Numbered from the stretch's first letter, positions 46,489-55,595 are shown. The stretch is DNA of 64,000 nt from Burkholderiales bacterium RIFCSPHIGHO2_01_FULL_63_240 (GCA_001770725.1 MERU01000002.1:1-64000); one strand, 5' to 3'. Notes: generated by a model from the letters alone, not told the origin. Numbers and translations: made by a program.

Positions 46489-47301
46489 CTAGCCGCCAGG
46501 CCACGTCCGCGCAGGCACCCCTTCGTACCGAACGTCCGCGCACCGCACCGGGAACATCGCCCCCGGCGGCTTGTCTGCCGCCTCCAGATAACACGGGTGC
46601 ATCCCGGCCTGGAAGGTCACGAACATGAACAGGCCGAACTCGCGCGGTGTCCAGCCGAAGTCGGCTGCGAAGGCGCTGTACAGGCCCGCCACATTGATGC
46701 GCAGATGTGGCCGCGTGGCGGCGAAGTAAGCGTCGATCTCCAGTGCCAGGCGCACGTGGTAGCCATCGGCCAGGCCCAGCTCGCGCGCCAGGGCATGGCT
46801 CAGCGCGACACGTTCGTCGGCCGTGGCAATGGGCCGACCGAAACCGGCCATGCGCCCGCCGCCCTTGAGAAAGGCTTCGAGGTACTCGGCCAAGGTGACG
46901 CCGCCTTCCAGGATCTCGCGGGTCTTGTTGTAGAAGTCGACGGCGCGGAACTCGATGCCCCGCCCGTAGATGGCCGCCTCCGACAAGGCCTGGGCGGCGC
47001 ACAGCGACAGCGTGGGCGTGCTGCGCGTGGTGCCGGCCAGGGCCGCGACGCGGTTGTTCCAAAGGCGTGAGTCGGGGTAGCTGGTCCACACCCAGACGGA
47101 GTTGAACAGGCGCAACTGCTCGGGCGGCACGTGGCGGCCGAAGATGCCGAAGGCGCACAGCGACAGCCAGTCGAGGTCCTTGATGTCGCCCTTGTGCAGA
47201 TCGTGGCCTCGGAACACCGCACGGCTGCCAGGAAAGGCCGCGCCGACCTTGGTGCGCAAGACATCGGCGTGGGCAGCGAGCACATGGGGGCCTCGTGTCA
47301 T
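46489..47301 (-). CDS. Citrate synthase-like protein B (degenerate active site)
   Basis: The product is 270 residues resembling the citrate synthase/citryl-CoA lyase fold over its length. By-eye alignment suggests that the GPxHGG segment reads YGRGIEF (112-118), the GFGH segment reads AGFGRPIA (152-159, His to Arg), and the NVDxxxG segment reads INVAGLYS (202-209, Asp to Ala), so all three classical catalytic residues look replaced. It is the third gene of a coupled operon, and its ATG overlaps the upstream stop as ATGA. It may be a non-catalytic or re-purposed subunit partnering protein A. The assignment of fold is fairly sure; the function is not. Confidence 0.75.
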   Translation of the reverse strand: MTRGPHVLAAHADVLRTKVGAAFPGSRAVFRGHDLHKGDIKDLDWLSLCAFGIFGRHVPPEQLRLFNSVWVWTSYPDSRLWNNRVAALAGTTRSTPTLSLCAAQALSEAAIYGRGIEFRAVDFYNKTREILEGGVTLAEYLEAFLKGGGRMAGFGRPIATADERVALSHALARELGLADGYHVRLALEIDAYFAATRPHLRINVAGLYSAFAADFGWTPREFGLFMFVTFQAGMHPCYLEAADKPPGAMFPVRCADVRYEGVPARTWPGG

Positions 47302-48143
47302 GCGACGCTCTCCTGCGGGTGGCTGGCCAACGGGTCGTCCTGCAGGTCGACCGGCGGATAGGGGAAGCGCTTGAAGCCATACGCCGTTTGCTGCTCCAGC
47401 GCATGCGCCGCTGCGCCGGGCAGCCGAAGCAACAGGTGCAGCATCTCGCCTTCCAGGGGCGTGAAGCCCAGGTCGGCAAAGGCCGCTGCGGCCAGGCCGG
47501 TCATGGCCAGCGGCATGGATGCCGCCGCTTCAAGAGAGCCGAGGTGCTCGCCCAGCCAGCTCAAACGAGGGCCGACGCCCATGCCTGCCAAGGCCTGCAA
47601 TGCCTTGAGCACGATGCCTGCCGTGCTCACACCGTGTGGGTCGAAGCCGGCAGGGTGCTCGCGCTGTGGCCAGCCGGAGTCCGAGGTGGCCAGCCATGCG
47701 GGCATGTCGTGGGCGATCAGGCATGCGATCCTGGCGGCGTGGTCGCCAGCGGTGGCGACATCCCAGCGCAGCCAGGCGTCCATGGCCAGGCGCACATCGC
47801 GCGCGCCGCCGCTTTGCCCAGCGCCCACGGCCAGCGCGGCGATCAGGCTGGCCGCAGCGTGCGAGCCGCCCACGCCGCCGCACATGGCGGCGTGCACCAT
47901 GGGGTCGCGAGGCCCGGGGTTGGCCAGTGCCAGCGCCAGGGCTTCGAGCAGGCGGGCCTGTGCGGGCGAGGGCGCTTGACCCTTGAACAAAAGGTAGAGC
48001 ATGTCCACCCAGCTGGCGCGGCCCAGCATCTGGCCGTAGACGTCGTAGCCGTGGCAGTAGGCCGTGTGCGTCGCGAATGGGTTGTCGGCTTGTGCTTCTT
48101 CCTGCCAGATGCGGGTGTGCAAGGGCGATGAGGCGCCGCTCAT
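47298..48143 (-). CDS. Citrate synthase-like protein A (citryl-CoA lyase-like)
   Basis: The product is 281 residues similar in layout to short citryl-CoA lyase/citrate synthase proteins: LYLLFKGQAPSPAQARLLEALALALANPGPRDP, and a C-terminal region LGFTPLEGEMLHLLLRLPGAAAHALEQQ like the family's final helices. The segment corresponding to GPxHGG reads GAGQSGG (107-113) and that corresponding to NVDG reads PLAMTG (211-216). A His-Pro in EHPAGFDP (162-169) may stand for the second His. It overlaps the ThDP gene and gene B by 4 bases each. Substrates unknown. Confidence 0.75.
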   Translation of the reverse strand: MSGASSPLHTRIWQEEAQADNPFATHTAYCHGYDVYGQMLGRASWVDMLYLLFKGQAPSPAQARLLEALALALANPGPRDPMVHAAMCGGVGGSHAAASLIAALAVGAGQSGGARDVRLAMDAWLRWDVATAGDHAARIACLIAHDMPAWLATSDSGWPQREHPAGFDPHGVSTAGIVLKALQALAGMGVGPRLSWLGEHLGSLEAAASMPLAMTGLAAAAFADLGFTPLEGEMLHLLLRLPGAAAHALEQQTAYGFKRFPYPPVDLQDDPLASHPQESVA

Positions 48144-49993
48144 GCCGCCGCACCCGCTTCCAGGGTCTGCATGCGCAGGTCCATGGGCGGCACCTCCTCC
48201 CCATCGATGCGGACGTCCAGCAACGTGGGGCCTTGGCGAGTGAGGATGGCGTTCATGTCCAGCGCGTCGAAGTCTTCCGGGCTGTTGATGACGTGGCCTG
48301 CCACGCCCATGGACTGAGCCATCTCGGCGTAGTCGACCCCCGGCAGCTCGAAGGCCACGCGCTCGGCACCGGCCAGTCGCTGGCCATGCTTGACCATGCC
48401 CAAAGCGCCATCGTTGAGGATCACGAAGATCACCGTCAGGCCCTCTTGCGCGGCCACGGTGATCTCCTGGCCGTTCATCAGGTAGCTGCCATCACCGGTG
48501 ATGCAGACCACCGGGCAACCTGGCTTGGCCCGTGCGATGCCCACGGCGGCCCCGATGGCCCAGCCCATGGGGGCGAAGTCCATCAGCACACGCAGCCAGC
48601 CGGCGCGGTCCTGGCGGCGCTCGCCGCGCCAGGCGCTGTTGGCCGACTTGCCAAGGTCCGCTGTGGCTGCGCCAGCTTTGGGCACCAGGCCCAGGCGGCG
48701 GTTGTTGCGGGACTCGAGGTAGTGGATGGCCCAGGCCGTCGCATTGCCGGCATCCGCCAGGAAACGCGTGGTCGGCGGGAAGCGCTTGGACAGCTCCACC
48801 ATCAGGCGCTGAGGCTTGATGGGTGTGGCCGTGCTTTGCACCTTCTCGGGCTCGCGAAGGGACACGATCGCCCGGGACGTTGCCGGTTGGTTGTGCGAGG
48901 AGCTCCAGGGCATGCCCAGGGCCTCCTGCTCGATGTGCATCACGTCCAGCAGGCGCTCGAACACCGTGCGGATGCGGCCGCGCACGTGATGGCGGGCCAT
49001 GGGGGAGTGGCGCAAGTGCTCGTCGGTGGCGTCGATGTGCACCAGCTTGCGGTTGAGCACGCTGTTGCTCCATGCGGCGCTGGTCCACTCGCGCAGGCTG
49101 GTACCGATGGCCAGCACCAGCTCGGTGTCGTCGTTGAGTGCCTCCCACGCCGAACGGTGGCCGGCAAAGCCGAACACGCCCCGGTACAACGCGTGGTGGG
49201 GGTTGATGAGGCCCTTGGCATCCGGCGTGGTCACAAAGGGTGAGTTGGTCATCTCGGCGAAGTGGATGATGGCGTCGATGGCCTCGCCGCAATCGCCACC
49301 GACGATGAGCACCATCTTGCGGGTGCCCGGCAGCATGAGGAACAGCTCGCGCACCGTCTCCTCGTCAAGCATGGAGGGGGTGCGCATCAGCTTGTGCAGG
49401 TGCAGGGGCGACAGGCGTTGCTCCACCGGCGTCCGCAGGATGTCCAATGGGATGGACAGGTGCACGGGGCCACGCGGTGTCTGCGAGGCACGCATCAGTG
49501 CCTGCACCAGCTTGGTCTCCAGCTGATCCACATGGGACACCAGCGTGTTGTAGCGTGTGCAGTGGCTGAACATGCCCACCGTGTTGACGCCGGTGCAGGA
49601 GGATTCCTGCAACGCGCCCTTGCCGAAGACCGGCAAGGAGGGCTGGCCGGTGATGACCAGCATGGGCACGCCGTTGTCGTATGCGCAGGCAACACCGGTG
49701 ATGAGGTTGGTGGCACCTGGCCCTGAGGTGGCCACGCACACACCGATCTTGCCGGTCTCACGTGCATAGCCGTCGGCCATGAAGGCGGCGCCGGCTTCAT
49801 GACGGGCCACGACGGGCCGCAGACCGCCTCGGCGCATGCTGATGGCCATGGCGTTGTAGAGCGGTTCGATGGCACCGCCAGGCACGCCGAAAACGTGGTC
49901 GATGCCAATGGCTTCGAGGTAGGAAACGATCAGGGACGCGGCACCCAGTGTGAGGGATGGAAACGCGAGTGGGGCTTCTGCTGCGGACTGCAC
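48140..49993 (-). CDS. Thiamine diphosphate-dependent enzyme (acetolactate synthase-like)
   Basis: The product is 617 residues with the three-domain IlvB/POX architecture. The N-terminal PYR domain has GVPGGAIEPL and the catalytic Glu in ARHEAGAAFMADGYAR, then SGPGATNLITG. A central Rossmann-like domain follows. The C-terminal PP domain has the ThDP/Mg motif GDGSYLMNGQEITVAAQEGLTVIFVILNDGALGM. It is first in a coupled operon with two citrate synthase-like proteins and has no IlvN-type small subunit beside it, so a simple acetolactate synthase role is unlikely. AAGGAA precedes the ATG. Substrate unknown. Confidence 0.85.
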   Translation of the reverse strand: MQSAAEAPLAFPSLTLGAASLIVSYLEAIGIDHVFGVPGGAIEPLYNAMAISMRRGGLRPVVARHEAGAAFMADGYARETGKIGVCVATSGPGATNLITGVACAYDNGVPMLVITGQPSLPVFGKGALQESSCTGVNTVGMFSHCTRYNTLVSHVDQLETKLVQALMRASQTPRGPVHLSIPLDILRTPVEQRLSPLHLHKLMRTPSMLDEETVRELFLMLPGTRKMVLIVGGDCGEAIDAIIHFAEMTNSPFVTTPDAKGLINPHHALYRGVFGFAGHRSAWEALNDDTELVLAIGTSLREWTSAAWSNSVLNRKLVHIDATDEHLRHSPMARHHVRGRIRTVFERLLDVMHIEQEALGMPWSSSHNQPATSRAIVSLREPEKVQSTATPIKPQRLMVELSKRFPPTTRFLADAGNATAWAIHYLESRNNRRLGLVPKAGAATADLGKSANSAWRGERRQDRAGWLRVLMDFAPMGWAIGAAVGIARAKPGCPVVCITGDGSYLMNGQEITVAAQEGLTVIFVILNDGALGMVKHGQRLAGAERVAFELPGVDYAEMAQSMGVAGHVINSPEDFDALDMNAILTRQGPTLLDVRIDGEEVPPMDLRMQTLEAGAAA

Positions 49994-50007
49994 GAAATGG
50001 TTCCTTG

Positions 50008-50029
50008 AATCTCAATGCCCCCTGAGATT
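50008..50029. promoter_or_regulatory. Inverted repeat in the leader of the ThDP/citrate synthase-like operon
   Basis: AATCTCA and TGAGATT are separated by 8 bases. On the minus strand the repeat ends immediately before the AAGGAA ribosome-binding site of the ThDP gene, so it could be an operator or an RNA hairpin affecting translation. The rest of 50030-50259 shows no gene that I can support. Confidence 0.45.
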
Positions 50030-50259
50030 ACATATTGAAATAACGTAAGCAAACGTGAGGATGCCCCTCGCGCGATGGGCCGTCATCCCCCCCGTCACGG
50101 GCTCAACCTCGAATGAGGGGGGGCGGGCTTGCGGTCATCTCTCACGCGATGCGCCATTGCGCGCATGCAGATGCATCGAAGCGACAGATTGGAAATCGGC
50201 GGCAGCAGAGAATGTGCGGGGGCACCTGTGAGTGGCCGAACAAGCAATTGGGGAGTTTC

Positions 50260-51255
50260 TTGTTCTCAGCGAGACGTCAATGGCGAGCATGTTGCTCACC
50301 GCTGCTTTGGTGGCGGCGGATCGTTTTGGCATTGGCTTGCGGCCTGATGCTCGCAGGCCCCTTGCTGGCCGCTGAAGAAGAGGTCGCCCGGGCCAATCTG
50401 GCGGTGATCTACCCTGACATCGGCGAGCCATATCGGAGCGTGTTTGGCGCCATCATCGAGGGCGTCGAGGACCGTGCGCGAGGCAAGGTCTCCGGCATCG
50501 CCATCCCGATGGGCGGCAACCCGCCATCCCTGTCGGACGAGTTGCGCAAGCGCGATGTGAAGGCGGTGATCGCGTTGGGCCGCAGCGGCCTGAAAGCGGT
50601 CGCCAGCCTGGACAAGCAGTTCACCGTGGTGGCAGGCGGCATGCTGTCCGTGCCCGAAGCCGAAGCCCAGAGCATGCTGGTGCAAAGCCTGGCGCCAGAG
50701 CCCGCCTTGCTGTTTGCCAAGCTCAGGGACTTCGCGCCCTTCGTCAAGCGTGTGGTGGTGGTCTATGACCCAAGGCAGAACGATTGGTTGATCCGCCTGG
50801 CACGTGAGGCGGCCAAGGCGCAGTCGCTGGAGCTCCAGGCCCTGGAGGCAGAGGACCTCAAGAGCGCCGTGCGGCGTTACCAGGAGCAATTCGCGTCGCT
50901 GCATCCCAAGCACGATGCCCTGTGGCTGCCTCAGGACTCCACCACGGTCGAGGAGTCCGCCGTGCTGCCCATGGTGCTTCGCGAGTCCTGGGGGCAGAGC
51001 CTGGTGGTCTTTTCCAGCAATGCGATGCATGTGCGACGTGGCGCGCTGTTTTCGCTGTACCCCGACAACATCGAGATCGGCCGCTTCCTGGCCGGCGCCG
51101 CGTTGGCAGCACTGCAGCCGGGAGTGCAGGCCAACCGCGGCATTCAAGCGCTCAAGCAGGTGCTCACGGTGGTCAACACCCGCACGGCGGAGCACCTCGG
51201 GCTGAACCTGCGCGCTTCGCAGCAACGCATCCATCTCGTTTACCCGGAGCATTGA
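50260..51255 (+). CDS. Periplasmic ABC-type substrate-binding-like protein
   Basis: The product is about 331 residues in the COG2984-type (ABC_sub_bind) family. The mature part begins after a signal peptide (IVLALACGLMLAGPLLA, then AEE): ANLAVIYPDIGEPYRSVFGAIIEGVEDRA, DVKAVIALGRSGLKA, VKRVVVVYDPRQND and VVFSSNAMHVRRGALFSLYPDN. I choose the TTG at 50260 since GGGGAG lies 4 bases upstream and the signal peptide then has normal length; an in-frame ATG at 50212 is the alternative. No ATPase or permease is near. The next gene is a TonB-dependent receptor, and such pairs suggest a shared ligand, unidentified. Confidence 0.78.
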   Translation: MFSARRQWRACCSPLLWWRRIVLALACGLMLAGPLLAAEEEVARANLAVIYPDIGEPYRSVFGAIIEGVEDRARGKVSGIAIPMGGNPPSLSDELRKRDVKAVIALGRSGLKAVASLDKQFTVVAGGMLSVPEAEAQSMLVQSLAPEPALLFAKLRDFAPFVKRVVVVYDPRQNDWLIRLAREAAKAQSLELQALEAEDLKSAVRRYQEQFASLHPKHDALWLPQDSTTVEESAVLPMVLRESWGQSLVVFSSNAMHVRRGALFSLYPDNIEIGRFLAGAALAALQPGVQANRGIQALKQVLTVVNTRTAEHLGLNLRASQQRIHLVYPEH

Positions 51256-51395
51256 GAATGCGGGCACATGGTTTTCGCGCCACAACTGCAGCGTTCAACG
51301 GTGTCGCTGGCACGCAGCGACAGGGAGTCATCCGCTTTGCAAATGTCCGAAGAAGCAACACAATCTGCCCGGTGCAAAAACGACAGGAACCGAGG

Positions 51396-53591
51396 ATGTT
51401 TCGTTTCGTTCCCGTGACCTTGGCACTTTCTTGCGCTGCGCCGCGCGTTCCTTCGGCGCCCCAGCTGTTGCAGGCCTTGGCCGGCATGCTGCTTTGGCAG
51501 GCTCTCTCGGCACCCCTCGCCGTGCAAGCCCAGACGGACAGGCCTTCTCGCGAGGAAGACGAGCTGGCCCTCTCATTCGGTGACAACGCCACCGTCAGCA
51601 TCGCCACGGGCGCTCAGCAGCCCTTGCGCCGTGCGCCTGCCGTGGCCACGGTCATCACCGCGCAAGACATCAAGGCCATGGGGGCCACGGACCTCAATGA
51701 CGTGATGGAGACCGTGCCGGGTGTGCACGTCAGCCGCAGCCCGGTTGCCTACACGCCGCTGTATCAGTTCCGCGGCATCAGCAGCGACTACAACCCCCAG
51801 ACACTGGTGCTCCAGAACGGTGTGCCGATGACGACCATGTTCATCGGCAACCGGGGCCTGTTCGGGTATGGCCTGCCGCTGGAGAACGTCGAGCGCATCG
51901 AAGTCATCCGTGGTCCGGGCTCGGCCTTGTATGGCGCAGATGCCTTCTCTGGCGTCATCAACATCATCACCAAGTCGTCTGCCGACATCCAGGGCACCGA
52001 AGTGGGTGCGCGTGGCGGCTCCTTCAACACCTACGACGCCTGGGTGCTGCATGGCGGCAAGCTGGGGCCGATGGACGTGGCGGCTCATTTCCGGGCTGGG
52101 CGCACAGACGGGTTCAAGGGACAGATCCGAGCGGACAGCCAGAGCTACATCGACAGCTTGGTGGGGTCGTCGGCCAGCCTGGCTCCAGGCCCGGTCAACA
52201 CGGGAAACAAGGGGTTGGATGCCGGCCTGGACCTCAGCCACCAGAACGTGCGTTGGCGCCTGGGCTACGTGCTGCGCGAGGGCGAGACGGGTGCGGGCGT
52301 GGCGCGTGCCCTGGACCCGGTGGGCCGAGGCAAGAGCGAGCGGATCAACTCCGATGTGTCCTGGAGCGGGATCGAGCTGGCGCGCCATTGGGACCTGGGG
52401 CTGAACGCCAGCTACATGCATTACACGCAGCAGATCCCCGAGCCTTTGATGCTCTTTCCCCCGGGCGCATCAGGCGCCTCAGCCGGCGCTTTCCCCAATG
52501 GCATGTTTGGTGGCCCCCATACCTGGGAGAGGCAACTGCGCTTGTCGGCTGTGAGCACCTACACCGGCATCGAAGGGCATAACGTTCGGTTTGGCCTGGG
52601 GCACGACGACCTTGATCTGTACAAGACGCAGGAGTTCAAGAACTTCAAATTCGTCGTGATGTCCATTGCTGGCAAGCCGACGGCCGTTCCCGATGTCAGG
52701 GGCGATGGCTCGGTGGTGCGGGTGCCGGTCGGCGAATCCTTCCTCACCCCTCAACGCCGCAAAGTCGACTACGCCTACGTGCAGGACGAGTGGCGTTTCG
52801 CCCAGGACTGGGCGCTGACAGGTGGCGTTCGCCACGATCGCTATTCCGACAACGGCGACACCACCAACCCCCGGCTGGCCTTGGTCTGGGACGCATCCGT
52901 CGACCTGACCGCCAAGCTGCTGTACGGCAAAGCCTTTCGCGCGCCCGCCTTGACCGAGCAATACAGCATCAACAACCCGGTGGCCCAAGGCAACGCTGAC
53001 CTGAAGCCGGAAACCATCGGCACGTGGGAAGCGGCCTTTGCCTGGCAGGCACGCCCGGACACCGACGTGAACCTGAGCCTGTTCCACTACCGCATGAAGG
53101 GCATCATCCGCACCACGGACCAAGGCACGGGCGTGAGCGTGTGGAACAACGCCGGCACCCAGCATGGCAAGGGGATGGAGCTGGAGGCCGTCTGGCGGGC
53201 GACCAACACGCTGCGCTTGCAAGGGCACTACGCCTGGCAGCGCTCGGTGGACGAGGCCAGTGGCCATGACGCTGGGTTTGCTCCGCGCCACCATCTCTTC
53301 GGGCGCATGGACTGGAGCGTGGCCAATGGCTGGCAAGTGGGTGGTCAGGTCAACCGGGTCGCCGGCCGCAAGCGCGCGTTCGGGGACAGCCGTCCCGACA
53401 TCGCTGACTACACCACCTTTGACCTGACCTTGCGGAGCTCTGCGATCAGCAAGGGCTGGGAGTTCATCGCCTCCATTCGCAACCTCTTCGACGCGGACGC
53501 GCGCGAACCCACCAGCGCAGGGGACAACATCCCTGGCGACCTGCCCCTGGCCGGGCGCTCCTTCTACCTGCAGGCTTCCTACAGCATGTGA
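51396..53591 (+). CDS. TonB-dependent outer-membrane receptor
   Basis: The product is 731 residues. A long signal region ends near APLAVQAQT. The plug domain follows (APAVATVITAQDIKAMGATDLNDVMETVPGVHV, then FRGISSDYNPQTLVLQNGVPM and VERIEVIRGPGSALYGADAFSGVINIITK), then the 22-strand barrel with the C-terminal strand RSFYLQASYSM ending in a hydrophobic/aromatic pattern. There is no N-terminal STN signalling domain. ATG at 51396 is preceded by AGGAACCGAGG. It lies 140 bases downstream of the binding-protein gene. Vitamin, siderophore or other metal complexes are all possible ligands. Confidence 0.92.
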   Translation: MFRFVPVTLALSCAAPRVPSAPQLLQALAGMLLWQALSAPLAVQAQTDRPSREEDELALSFGDNATVSIATGAQQPLRRAPAVATVITAQDIKAMGATDLNDVMETVPGVHVSRSPVAYTPLYQFRGISSDYNPQTLVLQNGVPMTTMFIGNRGLFGYGLPLENVERIEVIRGPGSALYGADAFSGVINIITKSSADIQGTEVGARGGSFNTYDAWVLHGGKLGPMDVAAHFRAGRTDGFKGQIRADSQSYIDSLVGSSASLAPGPVNTGNKGLDAGLDLSHQNVRWRLGYVLREGETGAGVARALDPVGRGKSERINSDVSWSGIELARHWDLGLNASYMHYTQQIPEPLMLFPPGASGASAGAFPNGMFGGPHTWERQLRLSAVSTYTGIEGHNVRFGLGHDDLDLYKTQEFKNFKFVVMSIAGKPTAVPDVRGDGSVVRVPVGESFLTPQRRKVDYAYVQDEWRFAQDWALTGGVRHDRYSDNGDTTNPRLALVWDASVDLTAKLLYGKAFRAPALTEQYSINNPVAQGNADLKPETIGTWEAAFAWQARPDTDVNLSLFHYRMKGIIRTTDQGTGVSVWNNAGTQHGKGMELEAVWRATNTLRLQGHYAWQRSVDEASGHDAGFAPRHHLFGRMDWSVANGWQVGGQVNRVAGRKRAFGDSRPDIADYTTFDLTLRSSAISKGWEFIASIRNLFDADAREPTSAGDNIPGDLPLAGRSFYLQASYSM

Positions 53592-53622
53592 TGCGGGCTG
53601 GGCCTGGCAAGGCCCACCACCA

Positions 53623-54375
53623 TCACAGCAGGCTCATGCCCCCGTCCACCACGATTTCCTGGCCGACGATGTAAGACGCATCATCACTGGCCAGGAACAA
53701 GGCGGTGCGCGCCACCTCATCGGTCTGCCCGAAACGCTTGATGGGTGACTTCTGCTGCACATCGGCCTGCACGGCCTGTGCCACCTCGTCGGGCATGCCG
53801 AACTTGTTCCACATGGGCGTGGCGATGGGGCCAGGGCTGATGGCGTTGACGCGGATGCCGCGCGGGATCAGCTCCAGGCCCAGCGTCTGCACCATGGAGC
53901 GCAGGGCGGCCTTGCACGCGGCATAGACGCTGAAGTTGGGCGAGCCCATCTGGTTGGAGATCGAGGTCATCACGATCACGCTGGCCTGGGGCGACAGCAA
54001 GGGCAGGGCCTTTTGAATCGTGAAGAACACGCCTTTGAAGTTCACCGATGCCAGCTCGTCGAACTGAGCCTCGGACACATGCTCAAAGGGCGCCGGGCCG
54101 GCGATGGCGGCATTGACCACCAGCACATCGAGCCCGCCCCATTGCGCCTGCAGCGTGGCCATGCAGTCCTGGATCTCGCCGACCTTGCCGGCGTCGCATT
54201 TGAAGGTCAGCACCTGGCCGCCCAGGTCTTGGTGCGCCTGCTTGAGCGCCTCGGCGTTGCGGCCGGTGATGGCCACCTGCGCGCCTTGCGCCAGAAAGAG
54301 CTTCGCGGTTGCCAGCCCGATGCCGCTGTTGCCGCCTGTGATCAGGGCCTTCTTGCCATCGAGTCTGCGTTGCAT
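53623..54375 (-). CDS. SDR-family oxidoreductase
   Basis: Classical short-chain dehydrogenase of 250 residues: cofactor motif TGGNSGIGLA, NAAIAGP (NNAG-like), catalytic Ser in VIVMTSISNQMG, YAACK (YxxxK), and the C-terminal YIVGQEIVVDGGMSLL. Arg in TGRNAEA just after beta-2 suggests NADP(H). It is convergent with the TonB receptor gene and lies downstream of the LysR gene on the same strand, 177 bases apart. Substrate unknown. Confidence 0.92.
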   Translation of the reverse strand: MQRRLDGKKALITGGNSGIGLATAKLFLAQGAQVAITGRNAEALKQAHQDLGGQVLTFKCDAGKVGEIQDCMATLQAQWGGLDVLVVNAAIAGPAPFEHVSEAQFDELASVNFKGVFFTIQKALPLLSPQASVIVMTSISNQMGSPNFSVYAACKAALRSMVQTLGLELIPRGIRVNAISPGPIATPMWNKFGMPDEVAQAVQADVQQKSPIKRFGQTDEVARTALFLASDDASYIVGQEIVVDGGMSLL

Positions 54376-54552
54376 GCTGGAAACCTTCGTGCTGCTTGGT
54401 TGAGGTTTCGCATGTTAGGGACGCGGCGTTCCGTCGGGGGCGCGATGGTCCACTTGACTCGGGGGCATCGAGGCGTGGTCTCACTTGAATGCGGGGAGCA
54501 GCTGTGTGATGGATTGCACGGCGCAGGCCATTCGACGCCATGCTCAGCGCCT

Positions 54553-55482
54553 CTACTTCTGCCCGAACCTGGCTGCGTGCCCGCTGGCGTGGAACGCCTC
54601 AAGGATGTGGTCCACGAACACCCGCACCTTGGCCGGCACCAGCTTGCGGCTGGTGTAGTAAATGGACAGCGGCTGAGTTTCCGCAGACCAGTCACGCAGC
54701 ACGCGCACCAAGGTGCCGTTCTCCAGCAGCGGCAAGGCATGAGGCAGCGGCAGCATGGCAATGCCCATGCCCATGCTCGCCGCGCGCGCCATGGCTTCGG
54801 GGTCGTCCAGCACCATGACCGGGCGCACGCTGGCAACCAGCTCCTGGCCCTCGGTGCTTTTCAAGGCCCAGGGCACCAGTCGCCCGGTGGCGAGCGAGCG
54901 GCGCAGCAGCCCTTGGTGACGCGTGAGGTCTTGGGGGTGCTTGGGCGCGCGGTTGGCCTTCAGGTAAGCGGGGGAGGCCACCAGCACGATGCGCACGCGT
55001 GAGAGTTCGCGTGCGATCAGCGCATCGGTCAACTCGATGCCGCCACCGATGGCGACGTCGAAACCCTCCGCCACGATGTCGACCTGCCGGTTGTCGAAAT
55101 GCAGGTCGGGCACCACGTCCGGGTAGCGGCGAATGAACTCGGCCAGCAGCGGCACGATGTACTCGCGGCCCACCGTGTGGGCCAGTGCCACCTTCAAGGT
55201 GCCCGCTGGCTTGCCCGCGCCTTGGCGCAGGTCGGTCAGCGCATCGCTGATCTCGCGCCAGGGCTCGCGCACCTGCGCATGCAGCCGCTCGCCGTCGGTG
55301 GTGAGCGCGAGGCTGCGTGTGCTGCGCTGGAACAGCCGCACGCCCAGCCGCGCCTCCAGCTGCGCGACGCTTTTGCTGACGGCCGCCGGCGTGAGCCCCA
55401 GGTGGCGCGCAGCGGCCGAGAAGCTGCCTTCGTCGGCGGAGGTGATGAAGGCGTCCAGGTGGCTGCGCAGCTCGGTCAACAT
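54553..55482 (-). CDS. LysR-family transcriptional regulator
   Basis: The product is 309 residues. The N-terminal winged helix-turn-helix reads FSAAARHLGLTPAAVSKSVAQLEARLGVRLFQRSTRSLALT. The effector domain follows (GTLKVALAHTVGREYIVPLL, FDVAIGGGIELTDALIARELSRVRIVLVASPAYL) and is of the CrgA/AaeR-like group. It is divergent from an SDR gene and faces a 7-13-7 inverted repeat in the promoter region, so it probably regulates that SDR pair. Confidence 0.93.
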   Translation of the reverse strand: MLTELRSHLDAFITSADEGSFSAAARHLGLTPAAVSKSVAQLEARLGVRLFQRSTRSLALTTDGERLHAQVREPWREISDALTDLRQGAGKPAGTLKVALAHTVGREYIVPLLAEFIRRYPDVVPDLHFDNRQVDIVAEGFDVAIGGGIELTDALIARELSRVRIVLVASPAYLKANRAPKHPQDLTRHQGLLRRSLATGRLVPWALKSTEGQELVASVRPVMVLDDPEAMARAASMGMGIAMLPLPHALPLLENGTLVRVLRDWSAETQPLSIYYTSRKLVPAKVRVFVDHILEAFHASGHAARFGQK

Positions 55483-55486
55483 GGTT

Positions 55487-55513
55487 TCAGTTTAAACAAA
55501 TGGTTGAAACTGA
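55487..55513. promoter_or_regulatory. Candidate LysR operator
   Basis: TCAGTTT (55487-55493) and AAACTGA (55507-55513) form a perfect inverted repeat with a 13-base spacer, 4 bases upstream of the lysR ATG and about 80 upstream of the divergent SDR gene. LysR proteins bind imperfect palindromes containing T-N11-A in this kind of position. Confidence 0.6.
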
Positions 55514-55595
55514 TCAATCGATTCAATGACTACCGGAAACAGGTGCCGGCGTTCAAACTGAGTTCCATCAACCCTCCCAACCGAAAGGAACCATC

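Noticed and set aside
48140-49993. Biosynthetic acetolactate synthase (ilvB)
   Set aside because: No ilvN small subunit or ilvC lies beside it, and it is coupled to citrate synthase-like genes instead.
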